Of a stretch of 50,572 bases of DNA, positions 1 through 9,566 are shown in pieces. Location of the stretch: assembly GCA_017608045.1 (NCBI GenBank), contig JAFCGN010000004.1, forward strand, positions 1-50,572. The letters are read 5' to 3'. Position numbers and translations under genes: made by a program. The stretch's first letter is position 1. The number at the start of each line of letters is the position of its first letter. The stretch is from Candidatus Parvarchaeota archaeon (GTDB taxonomy: Archaea; Nanobdellota; Nanobdellia; JAFCGN01). The notes under the pieces are model-generated. The model worked only from the letters and a program-made list of their open reading frames with translations, did no database searches and was not told where the DNA came from.

Positions 1-744
1 TACCCCTCCAAAAAAACTACCTAAACCAAGATTTAATCTTATGTTAAAATCATTATTTTCCTTAAAAGCAATAAGATTTTCAATAATTAATTTAAACCCT
101 TTTAAAGAAATTTCTTTAGTTATAAAATTGCTTTTTTTTGATGTAAAAGATTCTATACAATGTGTTAAAGCATCAATTCCTGTGTATGCAGCAATCTTTT
201 TAGGAATTGTAGTAAGAAAAAAAGGGTCAATTATGACATATTTTGGAATTAAAAAAGAATTGACTATTGCTTTTTTTTTATTATTTTCATCTTTAAAAAC
301 AGCGATATTCGTAGCCTCACTGCCACTGCCTGCTGTTGTAGGAATTGCTAAAATATCAGCTCCTTTTCTAAGAATATTTTCATTTTTAAAATCCTTCTCA
401 TTCAAATTATTTTTTTGTAATATAGAAATAATCTTTGCAGTATCGATACAACTGCCTCCGCCCAACCCAATAATTAAATCATAAGATGTGTCTTTTACGT
501 ACTCATAACAAGAAAAAATCATTTCTTTTGTAGGTTCAGAATTTATTTTAGAATAAACATCAAAACATTTTATTTTATTATTAATATTTTGCTTTAATTT
601 TTTTATAAAACCCGCTTTTAATCGGCCTTTACTAGTTATTACTAATACATTATTATAATCACCGATTATGTTATTTATTTCTTTTATAGAATTTTTTCCC
701 ACAATAAGTTTATTTATTGTTTCAATCTGGAACGTTTTCCTCAT
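1..744 (-). CDS. Iron-containing alcohol dehydrogenase family protein (3' end outside window)
   Basis: Manual minus-strand translation, open to the window edge: MRKTFQIETINKLIVG...DLIIGLGGGSCIDTAKI...AIPTTAGSGSEATN...IPKKIAAYTGIDALTHCIESF, typical Fe-ADH motifs. Not in the ORF track. Confidence 0.85.
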   Translation of the reverse strand, partial: MRKTFQIETINKLIVGKNSIKEINNIIGDYNNVLVITSKGRLKAGFIKKLKQNINNKIKCFDVYSKINSEPTKEMIFSCYEYVKDTSYDLIIGLGGGSCIDTAKIISILQKNNLNEKDFKNENILRKGADILAIPTTAGSGSEATNIAVFKDENNKKKAIVNSFLIPKYVIIDPFFLTTIPKKIAAYTGIDALTHCIESFTSKKSNFITKEISLKGFKLIIENLIAFKENNDFNIRLNLGLGSFFGGV

Positions 745-2092
745 AAAATCTCCCCCATCCTATTTCTTTAAGTTGTTCTTCTGACACTTTTGAAGGACAT
801 CCTAACATTAAATCCTTACAAGATTTGTTTTTTGGAAATGCTATAACTTTCCTAATATAATCTTCTCCTGCCATTAAACAAATTAGTCTACTTAAACCTA
901 AAGCAATACCTCCTAAGGGAGGAGCTCCTAATTCTAACGCTTCTAATAAAAAACCAAACTGTTCAAGCACTTCTTTTTCACTTAAACCTATAATATTAAA
1001 AATTCTTTTTTGAAGTTCTTTTTTATGAATCCTTATTGAACCCCCTCTAATTTCCCAACCATTTAATACTAAATCATAAGATCTGGCTTTTAATTTAAGC
1101 AAATCTTTATTTTCAGAAAAATTTTTAGGCATAGTAAAAGGATGGTGCATCGCTTGAATATCTCCTTTTTCATTTTTTTCAAACATTGGGAAGTTTGTTA
1201 TCCAAACAAATTTAAACCTTTCATCTTTTTTTCTTAAATCAGGCTTATCAGAACCATATTTTTTAATAGCTTCTTCATAAGTAATTTTTTCAAAAGGAAT
1301 TTCTAGTTCTAAATTTAAAACTTCCTTAAATATGTGAAAAATTAATCTTTCACATAAATCCATTATGTCTTCTTCATTAACAAAACTCATTTCTAAATCT
1401 AATTGCGTGAACTCGGGTTGCCTGTCAGCTCTTAAATCTTCATCTCTTAAACACTTAGCGAATTGATAATACTTATCAAAACCAGCTATCATTAATAATT
1501 CTTTAAAAAGTTGTGGTGATTGTGGTAAAGCAAAAAATTTGTTCTTATGCACTCTGCTTGGAATTAAGTAATCACGAGCTCCTTCAGGCGTGGATTTAGC
1601 TAAGAGAGGAGTTTCAATTTCTAAAAATTGTTCTTTATTAAGAAAATTTCTTGCTGAATTCTTAACTTTATGCCGTAGGATGATATTATTTTTAAGATTT
1701 TTTTCTCTTAATTCCAAATACCTGTATTTTAATCGAATATCTTCATTTGAGATTATACTTTCACTATGTAATTCAAAAGGAAGACTTTTAGAAAGATTTA
1801 ATACAGTTAATTCATTAACCACCACTTCAATACTTCCTGTAGGAATATTAGGATTTTCTTTAAGTCTTTTTTTTACTATTCCCTCTACTTTAATAACAGA
1901 TTCTCTGCTAAGATTATTTACTTTTTTTTTTTTTTTTTTTACTAATTGTGTTATTCCATAACGATCTCTTAAATCAATAAAAGCAATATTACTTAATTCA
2001 CGGATATTATGAATCCATCCTGATAAGATTACTTTTTTATTTACATCCTTCCTTGTAAGCTCTCTATAAGTATGTGTTCTAAATCTTCTTAT
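722..2092 (-). CDS. aspS: Aspartyl-tRNA synthetase, bacterial type, lacking the GAD insertion domain; probable AUA start
   Basis: Track ORF 722..1825 begins at an internal GTG. The frame stays open upstream to ATA 2092-2090 and encodes the OB-fold (IRRFRTHTYRELTRKDVNKKVILSGWIHNIRELSNIAFIDLRDRYGITQ). Catalytic core has ALPQSPQLFKELLMIAGFDKYYQFAKCLRDEDLRADRQPEFTQLD and GSDKPDLR running directly to FVWITNFPMFE..MHHPFTMP. Confidence 0.9.
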   Translation of the reverse strand: MRRFRTHTYRELTRKDVNKKVILSGWIHNIRELSNIAFIDLRDRYGITQLVKKKKKKVNNLSRESVIKVEGIVKKRLKENPNIPTGSIEVVVNELTVLNLSKSLPFELHSESIISNEDIRLKYRYLELREKNLKNNIILRHKVKNSARNFLNKEQFLEIETPLLAKSTPEGARDYLIPSRVHKNKFFALPQSPQLFKELLMIAGFDKYYQFAKCLRDEDLRADRQPEFTQLDLEMSFVNEEDIMDLCERLIFHIFKEVLNLELEIPFEKITYEEAIKKYGSDKPDLRKKDERFKFVWITNFPMFEKNEKGDIQAMHHPFTMPKNFSENKDLLKLKARSYDLVLNGWEIRGGSIRIHKKELQKRIFNIIGLSEKEVLEQFGFLLEALELGAPPLGGIALGLSRLICLMAGEDYIRKVIAFPKNKSCKDLMLGCPSKVSEEQLKEIGWGRFYEENVPD

Positions 2093-2343
2093 AAAAAACC
2101 CCCTCTTCTTGAATACTATTATTAGAATTGTTATTTATAAATTTTTAGACTTTAGAAGATTTTATGAGGTTTTAACTTCATGGTTTAGATTCACCCAGAG
2201 CTTGTTACTAATCTTGACTGCTTCTTCTTTCTTTATTGTTTTTAATACATTATGTTTAAAAATGGGAGATGTAGTTTATGCTAATAATAATTAGAAGAGA
2301 ATTCTTCTTTTTATTAAAAAATTTAAAAAGGTGAAAAGAAAAA

Positions 2344-2502
2344 ATGGATGAACATAGAAGAGGAAATTTTAGTAGATTTTCTCGAAAAATGTATAAGGCT
2401 GTTTGTAGTGAATGTGGCAGGGAGTGTGAGGTTCCGTTTAAACCTGTTGAAGGAAGGCCTGTTTATTGCAGAGAATGTTATGCAAAAAGAAGAAGATTTT
2501 AA
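2344..2502 (+). CDS. Small CxxC-x17-CxxC zinc-binding protein (52 aa)
   Basis: Manual translation MDEHRRGNFSRFSRKMYKAVCSECGRECEVPFKPVEGRPVYCRECYAKRRRF*, preceded by an AGGTGA Shine-Dalgarno-like site. It overlaps the 5' part of track ORF 2348..3340 in another frame. Confidence 0.75.
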   Translation: MDEHRRGNFSRFSRKMYKAVCSECGRECEVPFKPVEGRPVYCRECYAKRRRF

Positions 2503-2596
2503 GTTCTTGAATACATTTTTTTTATTTTTAATTTTTTATTTGCTAACAGGAAAGTATTTTAAAAAAAATTTTTTTACTATGCATATGTTTTTGGCT

Positions 2597-3340
2597 ATGA
2601 AAGTTGGAATAAAGGACATTGATGTTTTTCTAAAGAGCATAGATTTACTTGAAAAAGAAGGAATAAAAATTAATGGTTATGAACTTCAAATAATCAAAGG
2701 AGATTCTATTCAAGAAGTTGTAAAAGCTATTGAAAAAATAAGAGAAAATTTTAATCCAAATTTTCAAGGATTGCATCCTCCTTTTCCAGTATATGCAGAT
2801 AATACATTTTCTAAGTGGGAAAGATTATCTTCAAGCATGAATATGGATTATACTGTTATGCACCCTTCTGTTAAAAAGAATAGCATAACATTTCTTAGGG
2901 AAAGCGTTTTTAATTGTTTAAATAAAGCAAGAGGCAGGGTTTTTGTGGAAAATATGGTAACTCGCTTAAACCATTTTGGTGCGAATCTTATTGATGCTGC
3001 TTTTTTATCAAAAAATGTTCTTTTTGATATGCATCATGCTATTTTTGAGTACGAAAATAGTGGGAGATTAAGAATTAATCCTGTTGAGCAATTGAAACTT
3101 GTTTTTGATTCTATTGTTGCAGTTCATTGTGCTGATAGCATTAATGGAGAAGCAGCAGTTCCTAAGAATGGAGGCACAAAACTTTTCAGAGAATTAATGA
3201 AAATTTTGTTTAAAAAGAAAAACATATTTTTTATAGCAGAACCAAAAGACGGGCATTTAAACCAATATACTGGTCATATGGAAACATGCAGGCAAATATG
3301 GAAGTTATGGGAGGAATTTAAGAGCAAAGAACTGAATTAA
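2597..3340 (+). CDS. Xylose isomerase-like TIM barrel protein (sugar phosphate isomerase/epimerase-like)
   Basis: MKVGIKDIDVFLKSIDLLEKEGIKINGYELQI...GLHPPFPVYADN...VMHPSV...VFVENM...FDMHHA...VHCADS. The N-terminal 83 aa of the track ORF overlap the small zinc protein and are probably not coding. Confidence 0.6.
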   Translation: MKVGIKDIDVFLKSIDLLEKEGIKINGYELQIIKGDSIQEVVKAIEKIRENFNPNFQGLHPPFPVYADNTFSKWERLSSSMNMDYTVMHPSVKKNSITFLRESVFNCLNKARGRVFVENMVTRLNHFGANLIDAAFLSKNVLFDMHHAIFEYENSGRLRINPVEQLKLVFDSIVAVHCADSINGEAAVPKNGGTKLFRELMKILFKKKNIFFIAEPKDGHLNQYTGHMETCRQIWKLWEEFKSKELN

Positions 3341-4395
3341 TTTTTATTTTTTAAAAAATCATTTATTAAAACTCCAGCTCCTATTGAAATAAAAACTATT
3401 TTTATTAGGTTTCCAATATAAGGTATCCAAGGAATTATGGAGAGAATAAAAGCACCAACTAATAATTGCTGAAATAAATTTTGATTTTTTAATTTTAATA
3501 AAGATTCAAATTCTTTTCCAATCCAAAAACTAACTAATGTGCATGATAAGAAAATAAACAAACCATATGCTGCTCCTGCAAGTATTCCTAACTTGTATCC
3601 AAAAACTGTTAAAAAAAGAAAGACAATTAGAAATGGAAAGAATAATAGGAATGAAAGACCAACAAAAAAATTGAGAAAATTATTTTTAAGGTATTCTTTT
3701 TGGAATTTTTTTATTATCTCTGGCTTAAATTTTATGAGAATTAATCCTAAAAATGCAGTATTAATTATAGTTGCTATTAATCTTATAAATTTGCTCCAAA
3801 AAAAGAATTTAATGAATTTGGGTTCTTCTTTTTCTTTAACAATTTGTGAATAATTCATTAAACCTCCAATAAAACTTTTATTCCCATATTCTATTTCACT
3901 GCTTTCTATTGTTGCGTTCCCGTATATTTTTCCATTAATGAAAATCTTGTCTGCACCCGCTATTAAATTCTTGTTTATTATGCCTTTTATTTCAATATTG
4001 TTAGCACCCACCCACACATTTGTATTATTCCCATTAAGAATTGCACTGTTTCCAGATACTAATACGTCTCCAACAACCTTGTTGTTTTGGTAAATCTTGT
4101 TTCCGAAACACAATAAATCATCTCCAACACTACCATTTAATTTTATATTTTCACCTAAGCAATACAAATCACCGCTAATATTAGCATTTAAATTAATGAA
4201 AGCACCAATAACTACAACATCACCATTAATGTTTGAGTTAATGGCAACATTGCCTCCAAGTATGTACACATCATCATTTATGTTTTTACTTATAACAACA
4301 TTTTGTTCAGAAATGAATTTCATTGCATAAGTGTTTGAAATAAAAAATAAACATAAAACTGAAAATAAAATGCTTTTTGTCAGAGTTGCTTTCAT
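3337..4395 (-). CDS. Bactofilin/polymer-forming-like beta-helix protein with signal peptide and C-terminal TM region
   Basis: Signal peptide followed by repeats such as DVYILGGNVAINSNINGDVVVIGAFINLNANISGDLYCLGENIKLNGSVGDDLLCFGNKI, then several hydrophobic segments. Confidence 0.65.
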   Translation of the reverse strand: MKATLTKSILFSVLCLFFISNTYAMKFISEQNVVISKNINDDVYILGGNVAINSNINGDVVVIGAFINLNANISGDLYCLGENIKLNGSVGDDLLCFGNKIYQNNKVVGDVLVSGNSAILNGNNTNVWVGANNIEIKGIINKNLIAGADKIFINGKIYGNATIESSEIEYGNKSFIGGLMNYSQIVKEKEEPKFIKFFFWSKFIRLIATIINTAFLGLILIKFKPEIIKKFQKEYLKNNFLNFFVGLSFLLFFPFLIVFLFLTVFGYKLGILAGAAYGLFIFLSCTLVSFWIGKEFESLLKLKNQNLFQQLLVGAFILSIIPWIPYIGNLIKIVFISIGAGVLINDFLKNKN

Positions 4396-4449
4396 TGTTA
4401 TTCTTTAGTATATTAACACTTTTAAAGATTGCTTGGTATTTTCATTTTA

Positions 4450-5163
4450 ATGATAGATGCTGTTTTAATTGACATTGATAACACAATAATTGATTTTGTT
4501 ACTACAAAGAGGAATGCTATTAAAAGAGCTATTGATGAAATGCAGTTAAGGGGGTTGAAAATTAGTAAGGAAGAAGCAGAAAAAAAGATTATGGAGGTTT
4601 ATTCTGAAAGCAGGCATGGAATGGAAGATAAAAAAGTTTTTCAGAAGTTTTTGAAAAAATTAGGTTATGTTGAAAAGAATCAAGAATACTTTCGAATACT
4701 TTATTCAGGAGTTAATGGTTATCGTCAAGAGAGAAGCAAAGGATGGATTGTTTATGAAGGAGTTTGTGAAACGCTTAAAAACATAAAAGAAAGTGGTTTG
4801 AAATTAGGTGTTGTAACAGATGCCTTGAATGAAAAAGCGTATCTAAGATTGACTAATACGCAACTTGATTTTTATTTTGATGTTATCGTGACAAGAAGTA
4901 TAAGCAAGGAATACAAACCAAGCGGAAGACCTTTTTTAATTGCTTTGAATAAATTAAAAGTTAAACCGCAAAATGCGATTTTTGTTGGAGATAATCCAAA
5001 AAGAGATATAGCAGGAGCAAAAGCAGTTGGATTAATCACAGTTTATGCTTCATATGGAACTACTGATAAAGGCACTATTCTTTTCAATCATGAGAATATT
5101 AAAGCAGATTATGTTATAAGCGATATAAGAGAACTTAGTGACATACTTGAAAATCTAAAATAA
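4450..5163 (+). CDS. HAD family hydrolase
   Basis: MIDAVLIDIDNTIIDF (motif I), LGVVTDA (II), K in EYKPSGRPF (III), IFVGDNPKRDIAGAKAVG (IV). Confidence 0.85.
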   Translation: MIDAVLIDIDNTIIDFVTTKRNAIKRAIDEMQLRGLKISKEEAEKKIMEVYSESRHGMEDKKVFQKFLKKLGYVEKNQEYFRILYSGVNGYRQERSKGWIVYEGVCETLKNIKESGLKLGVVTDALNEKAYLRLTNTQLDFYFDVIVTRSISKEYKPSGRPFLIALNKLKVKPQNAIFVGDNPKRDIAGAKAVGLITVYASYGTTDKGTILFNHENIKADYVISDIRELSDILENLK

Positions 5164-5218
5164 GTTATGTAAAATTTAAAAGAAATATTTAAAATATGTG
5201 TTTTTCCACTTGTTAATT

Positions 5219-5611
5219 ATGGATTATTTTTCAAAAGATTTTAAGGAAATACCAGTTCCTGTTGAAACGCAGTTTAAACCTTGCTATAATTTATTTATAC
5301 GCGGAAGATGGATTTATGCTACTTTTTTTACAAAAACAAATAATAAAAAAAAGCAAATTATTTTTGAAGGTGATTTTGATTTAAAAACAAGTAAGTTTAA
5401 ATGCTTTGTTGCGTATGATAATAAAAATTACAAAAAAGAATACAATGTTCATAACATTGAAGCAATGGTGTGTTTATTAGATTATTTAAAAGATGAAACA
5501 AACAATTTCGAACAGCAAAAACAATTTGATATAACAAACCTTCTAAAATTGGATTTTTTAAATAATGAACTTTATTTTACATTTGAGAAGAAAAGAGAAA
5601 TTAAGCATTAA
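5219..5611 (+). CDS. Hypothetical protein upstream of herA-like gene
   Basis: ORF starting MDYFSKDFKEIPVPVETQF; no family recognised. Confidence 0.5.
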   Translation: MDYFSKDFKEIPVPVETQFKPCYNLFIRGRWIYATFFTKTNNKKKQIIFEGDFDLKTSKFKCFVAYDNKNYKKEYNVHNIEAMVCLLDYLKDETNNFEQQKQFDITNLLKLDFLNNELYFTFEKKREIKH

Positions 5612-5654
5612 AATTCATTAATTATTTAATTATTAAAGTATTTAGTTTATTAAA

Positions 5655-7004
5655 ATGGTTCATGAAATCATCCTTGGCAGAAGTCCAAAAGGTATAAAGA
5701 AATATGGGACAGATGGAACAATTTTTATTGGAAAGCAGTATATAACAATGGGTAAGGATACGAGTTTAGCGAATAGAGTTCTACTTGATGTTGTTAACCC
5801 GCATGTTCTGCTTATTTGCGGTAAAAGAGGTTCAGGAAAATCTTACACTATGGGTGTTATTGCAGAAGGAATTGCTTCTCTTCCAGATGAAGTGAGAAAT
5901 AAGATAAGTTGTTTGTTTTTTGATACAATGGGGATTTATTGGACAATGAAATATCCGAATATGAGAGATGATGATTTGCTTGATGAGTGGGAGATTGAAA
6001 GCAAAGGGTTTGAATCAGAAGTAAGGGTTTTTGTTCCAAAAGGAAAATTAGAATTATTGAGGTCTCAAGACATACCTGTGGATGGCGCATTTTCCATAAG
6101 TTGCAAGGATTTAAGTGGCATTGATTGGTGTTCTTTGCTTGAAATCAATGTTAATAGTAGTGTAGGCATATTAATTAATAGGGTTATAATAAAGTTGTTA
6201 AGCACTGGAAAATCATATGATATAAGAGATATTGTTAAAGAAATAAATAAAGATACAAAATCAACATTAGAAGTGAAAGAGGCAGCAATAAATTCTTTTG
6301 AATCTGCAGATTCTTGGGGGCTTTTTAGCAAAGATGGAGTAAGTGTTAAGGAATTGCTTTCTCCAGGCAAGATAAATGTGGTTGATATCAGCATGTATGC
6401 TCATATTGGTGGTGGTTTCAGTATAAGAGCCCTTATTGTAGGATTAATTTCAAAAAAAATACTTGAAGAAAGAATTATTGCAAGAAAACTTGAAGAAAAA
6501 GAAGATATTGAAAGGGGTTGGAGGTATTTTCAAACAGAATATGTTGTTGGAGAAAAAGAGCATGTTCCTCTTGTATGGATTTTTCTTGATGAAGCTCATG
6601 AATTTCTTCCAAGAGAAGGGAAAACTTTGGCAAGCAATTCTTTAATACAAATTATTAGAGAAGGAAGACAACCCGGCATAAGTTTTGTGCTTGCCACGCA
6701 ACAACCAGGAAAGATTCATACAGATGTTATAACTCAGAGTGATTTGGTTTTAAGCCATAGAGTAACTTCAAGAATTGATATACAAGCATTGAATAACATA
6801 ATGCAAACTTATTTGGCAGGTGATATACAAACACTTTTAAACATGCTTCCTCCATTAAAAGGAAGTGCTATTGTGCTTGATGATAAAGTAGAAAAAATGT
6901 ATCCTATACAAATAAGGCCAAGAATTACATGGCATGGGGGTTCTGAGCCTTCATTAATAAAACCAACTAAAAAGTTTTCTTATGAGACAGAAGGTTTAGT
7001 TTAA
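5655..7004 (+). CDS. HerA-like ATPase (DUF87-type)
   Basis: Walker A ICGKRGSGKSYTMG, Walker B VWIFLDEAHEFLP, and IIREGRQPGISFVLATQQPGKIHTDVITQSD. Confidence 0.85.
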   Translation: MVHEIILGRSPKGIKKYGTDGTIFIGKQYITMGKDTSLANRVLLDVVNPHVLLICGKRGSGKSYTMGVIAEGIASLPDEVRNKISCLFFDTMGIYWTMKYPNMRDDDLLDEWEIESKGFESEVRVFVPKGKLELLRSQDIPVDGAFSISCKDLSGIDWCSLLEINVNSSVGILINRVIIKLLSTGKSYDIRDIVKEINKDTKSTLEVKEAAINSFESADSWGLFSKDGVSVKELLSPGKINVVDISMYAHIGGGFSIRALIVGLISKKILEERIIARKLEEKEDIERGWRYFQTEYVVGEKEHVPLVWIFLDEAHEFLPREGKTLASNSLIQIIREGRQPGISFVLATQQPGKIHTDVITQSDLVLSHRVTSRIDIQALNNIMQTYLAGDIQTLLNMLPPLKGSAIVLDDKVEKMYPIQIRPRITWHGGSEPSLIKPTKKFSYETEGLV

Positions 7005-7005
7005 A

Positions 7006-7782
7006 TCAATCATATGCTTTAATGAATTGCAGAATACTTTTTCTTACTTTTTTTCTATCTGCTTCAAAAAGAGTTGTGTGTCCGGAACGCTCTAAAATAA
7101 TTTTTCTTATTTTTTTTGAATTTGCTTTTTCTTCTATTATTTTTGGAGTGTCATACCCTCCTAATTTATCTTTTTTAGAATAAATTAATAGAAGAGGCTG
7201 TTTTATATATTTTAATCTTTTTTTTATATATTTCATATACTTTGTGATGTCATATAATGTTTTGATTGGTATTTTTGAGTATCTCTTATGTTTTAAATAA
7301 AACTTATGAACAGAGTAAAGTTCGTTGAAAGGATGGAGAGGGATGAATTCTCTTGAATGACCTTTGCTTAAAAAAGAGATTATTTTTTCTTCCCAATCTT
7401 TTAATTGTAATGGGGATTTTAAAATTACTCCTCCCTTTATCCAATTATTTTTACTGAGCATTTCTAAAGCAATCATTCCTCCAAGAGAATGTCCTATTAC
7501 AAAGATTTTTTTGAACCCCATTTTTTTAAGGGTTTTTGCGCCTTCAAAAGCAGATTTATAAATTTCTTTTCTTATGCTTTTATTTCTTAAATCTTCAGGT
7601 TTCGTGCCATGACCTTCAAGCAAAACCGAATTCACAGTAATATCGTGTTTGTTTAAAAATTCTGCTAAGGGTCTAAGAGTGTATGGCCCGCTTCCTAATC
7701 CATGAATCATTAAGCAAGATGTTGTGCCACCAGGCAAAAAATAAGGTTTATAAATTTCATCTATTAATTTTTTTTTTACCAT
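7006..7782 (-). CDS. Alpha/beta hydrolase (esterase/lipase-like)
   Basis: GGTTSCLMIHGLGSGPYTLRPLAEFLN, nucleophile elbow IGHSLGGM, LLIYSKKDKL, GHTTLFE. Confidence 0.85.
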   Translation of the reverse strand: MVKKKLIDEIYKPYFLPGGTTSCLMIHGLGSGPYTLRPLAEFLNKHDITVNSVLLEGHGTKPEDLRNKSIRKEIYKSAFEGAKTLKKMGFKKIFVIGHSLGGMIALEMLSKNNWIKGGVILKSPLQLKDWEEKIISFLSKGHSREFIPLHPFNELYSVHKFYLKHKRYSKIPIKTLYDITKYMKYIKKRLKYIKQPLLLIYSKKDKLGGYDTPKIIEEKANSKKIRKIILERSGHTTLFEADRKKVRKSILQFIKAYD

Positions 7783-8118
7783 TTTATTAATTAAATGCTT
7801 TTTATTAATATAAAAGTTATTTTATTTTAAGAAATGTTTTTTATTTCATTTAAATTTTCTAATTGCCACTCCTAAAAAGTTTAACTTGTTTGTTTTACCT
7901 TCAATTCAGAAGGAGAAAAACGTAATCCTATTCCTGTAAAAGAAACAATATTATGTAATTAGCAATAATGAAGTAAGAACAGCTCTAATTTTAACCATGT
8001 TTTTCACAAATTTCTTTATTGTTAAATTGTTTATGGGTATTTTGTTGATTTTTGTTTTAACAGAATTTATAAGAAAAGGTTTAAATATGCTTTGAATGTT
8101 TTAAAAAAAGGTGAAAGT

Positions 8119-8556
8119 ATGGTTTTTCCTGAAATATCTCCTGAAATGCAACAAAAACTTGTAGAATTTGACACGCTTAAACAACAATTAGATGCTATTG
8201 AAAAAAATCTTATTCAATTAGAACAAAAAAGGAATGAATTAGTTTTTGTAGTGGATTCCTTGAATTCTATTAAAGGACAGAGTGGGGAAAAAATTCTTGT
8301 TCCTATTGGAAGCGGTGTTTTTATACCAGCGATTTTAGAAAAAAATGACAAACTTCTTGTAGAAATTGGTTCAGGAGTTGTTTTGAAAAAAAATCTTGAA
8401 GAAGCTCAAAAAATACTTGAATCTCAGTCAAAAGAAATTGAAAAAATTGAGATTAAAATGAGGGCTGATGCAGATAAAATGGCTGTAAGACTTGGCGAGC
8501 TTGAACCAGAAATAAGAAGTTTTTACAATGAACTGCAAAAACCTAAAAAGAAGTAA
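8119..8556 (+). CDS. pfdA: Prefoldin alpha subunit
   Basis: Coiled coil with central LVPIGSGVFIPAILEKNDKLLVEIGSGVVLKKNLEEA; GGTGA site 4-5 nt before ATG. Confidence 0.8.
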   Translation: MVFPEISPEMQQKLVEFDTLKQQLDAIEKNLIQLEQKRNELVFVVDSLNSIKGQSGEKILVPIGSGVFIPAILEKNDKLLVEIGSGVVLKKNLEEAQKILESQSKEIEKIEIKMRADADKMAVRLGELEPEIRSFYNELQKPKKK

Positions 8557-8594
8557 AAAAAAGATTTATTTATGAGTTTGTTCTTTTAGCTTAT

Positions 8595-9566
8595 ATGTTT
8601 AAATTTTTAAAGAAAAAACTGAGTGAAAGCATAAAATTAATTAGTGGAACCAAAGAAAAACCAAGAAAAGTTGCGAAGAAAAAACAAAAAGGATTTGTTG
8701 AAAAAATAATTAAGAAAGCAACAACAAAAAAAATCGGAGAAGAAGAATTAAATAAGTTTTTGGAAGAAATGGAATTCAGTTTGTTAGAAAGCAATGTTGC
8801 TTATGAAGTTGTTCAAAAAATAAGTTATGACTTGCGACAAAAATTAATTGGTATGGAAATAAAAAGAATGCATTCTCAGAAGATAATAAATGATTTGATT
8901 AGTGAAACAATAAAGTCAATTTTGTTAGAACCGAATGAAAAAAAATTTTTTGATGAAATAAAGAAGTATAAACCTTATGTTATTTTATTTGTAGGCATTA
9001 ATGGAAGTGGAAAAACAACAACACTTGCTAAAATTGCTTATATGTTAAGAAAAAAAGGATTCTCTTGTGTTGCTTCTGCAAGCGATACTTTCAGGGCTGC
9101 AAGCATTGAACAATTAGAAATTCATTCAAAAAATGTTGGTTTTGGATTAATTAAACATGATTATGGAAGCGATGCAGCAGCAGTAGCATTTGATGCAGTA
9201 AAACATGCTAAAGCAAAAGGAATTGATGTTGTTTTAGTTGATACTGCGGGCAGACAGCATAGTGATAAAAATCTTATGAATGAACTTGAAAAAATTAAAA
9301 GAGTTGTTAAACCACACTTAACAGTGTTTGTAGGGGATTCTCTTGCAGGAAATGATGTTATTATACAAGCGCAAGAGTTTAACAATTTAATTGGTTTTGA
9401 TTATTCTATTTTAACAAAAGCAGATGTTGATGAGAAGGGTGGGGCAATACTTAGTGTTTCTTATGTAACAAAAAAACCAATACTTTTCCTCGGAGTTGGG
9501 CAAAATTATAGTGATTTATCAATATTTAAAAAAGACAAAATAATTAATAAAATCGGGTTGAATTAA
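8595..9566 (+). CDS. ftsY: Signal recognition particle receptor FtsY
   Basis: VGINGSGKTTTLAKIA, DTFRAASIEQLE, VDTAGRQHSDKNLMNEL, LTKADVDEKGGAILS. Confidence 0.93.
   Translation: MFKFLKKKLSESIKLISGTKEKPRKVAKKKQKGFVEKIIKKATTKKIGEEELNKFLEEMEFSLLESNVAYEVVQKISYDLRQKLIGMEIKRMHSQKIINDLISETIKSILLEPNEKKFFDEIKKYKPYVILFVGINGSGKTTTLAKIAYMLRKKGFSCVASASDTFRAASIEQLEIHSKNVGFGLIKHDYGSDAAAVAFDAVKHAKAKGIDVVLVDTAGRQHSDKNLMNELEKIKRVVKPHLTVFVGDSLAGNDVIIQAQEFNNLIGFDYSILTKADVDEKGGAILSVSYVTKKPILFLGVGQNYSDLSIFKKDKIINKIGLN

Noticed and set aside
41-484. Plus-strand 147-aa ORF
   Set aside because: Antisense to the Fe-ADH coding frame, which shows clear family motifs.
1825-2092. Possible frameshift in aspS at the poly-A tract
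   Set aside because: Counting the 19 A's by hand keeps the frame intact on both sides; the track ORF is short only because there is no canonical start upstream.
2109-2294. 61-aa plus-strand ORF
   Set aside because: Low-complexity hydrophobic translation in a divergent intergenic region; no initiation signal or recognisable family.
7783-8118. Long intergenic region with a possible minus-strand fragment (GIGLRFSPSELKVKQTS)
   Set aside because: Only short open stretches broken by stops; could be a gene remnant, but I could not match it to any protein or RNA structure.
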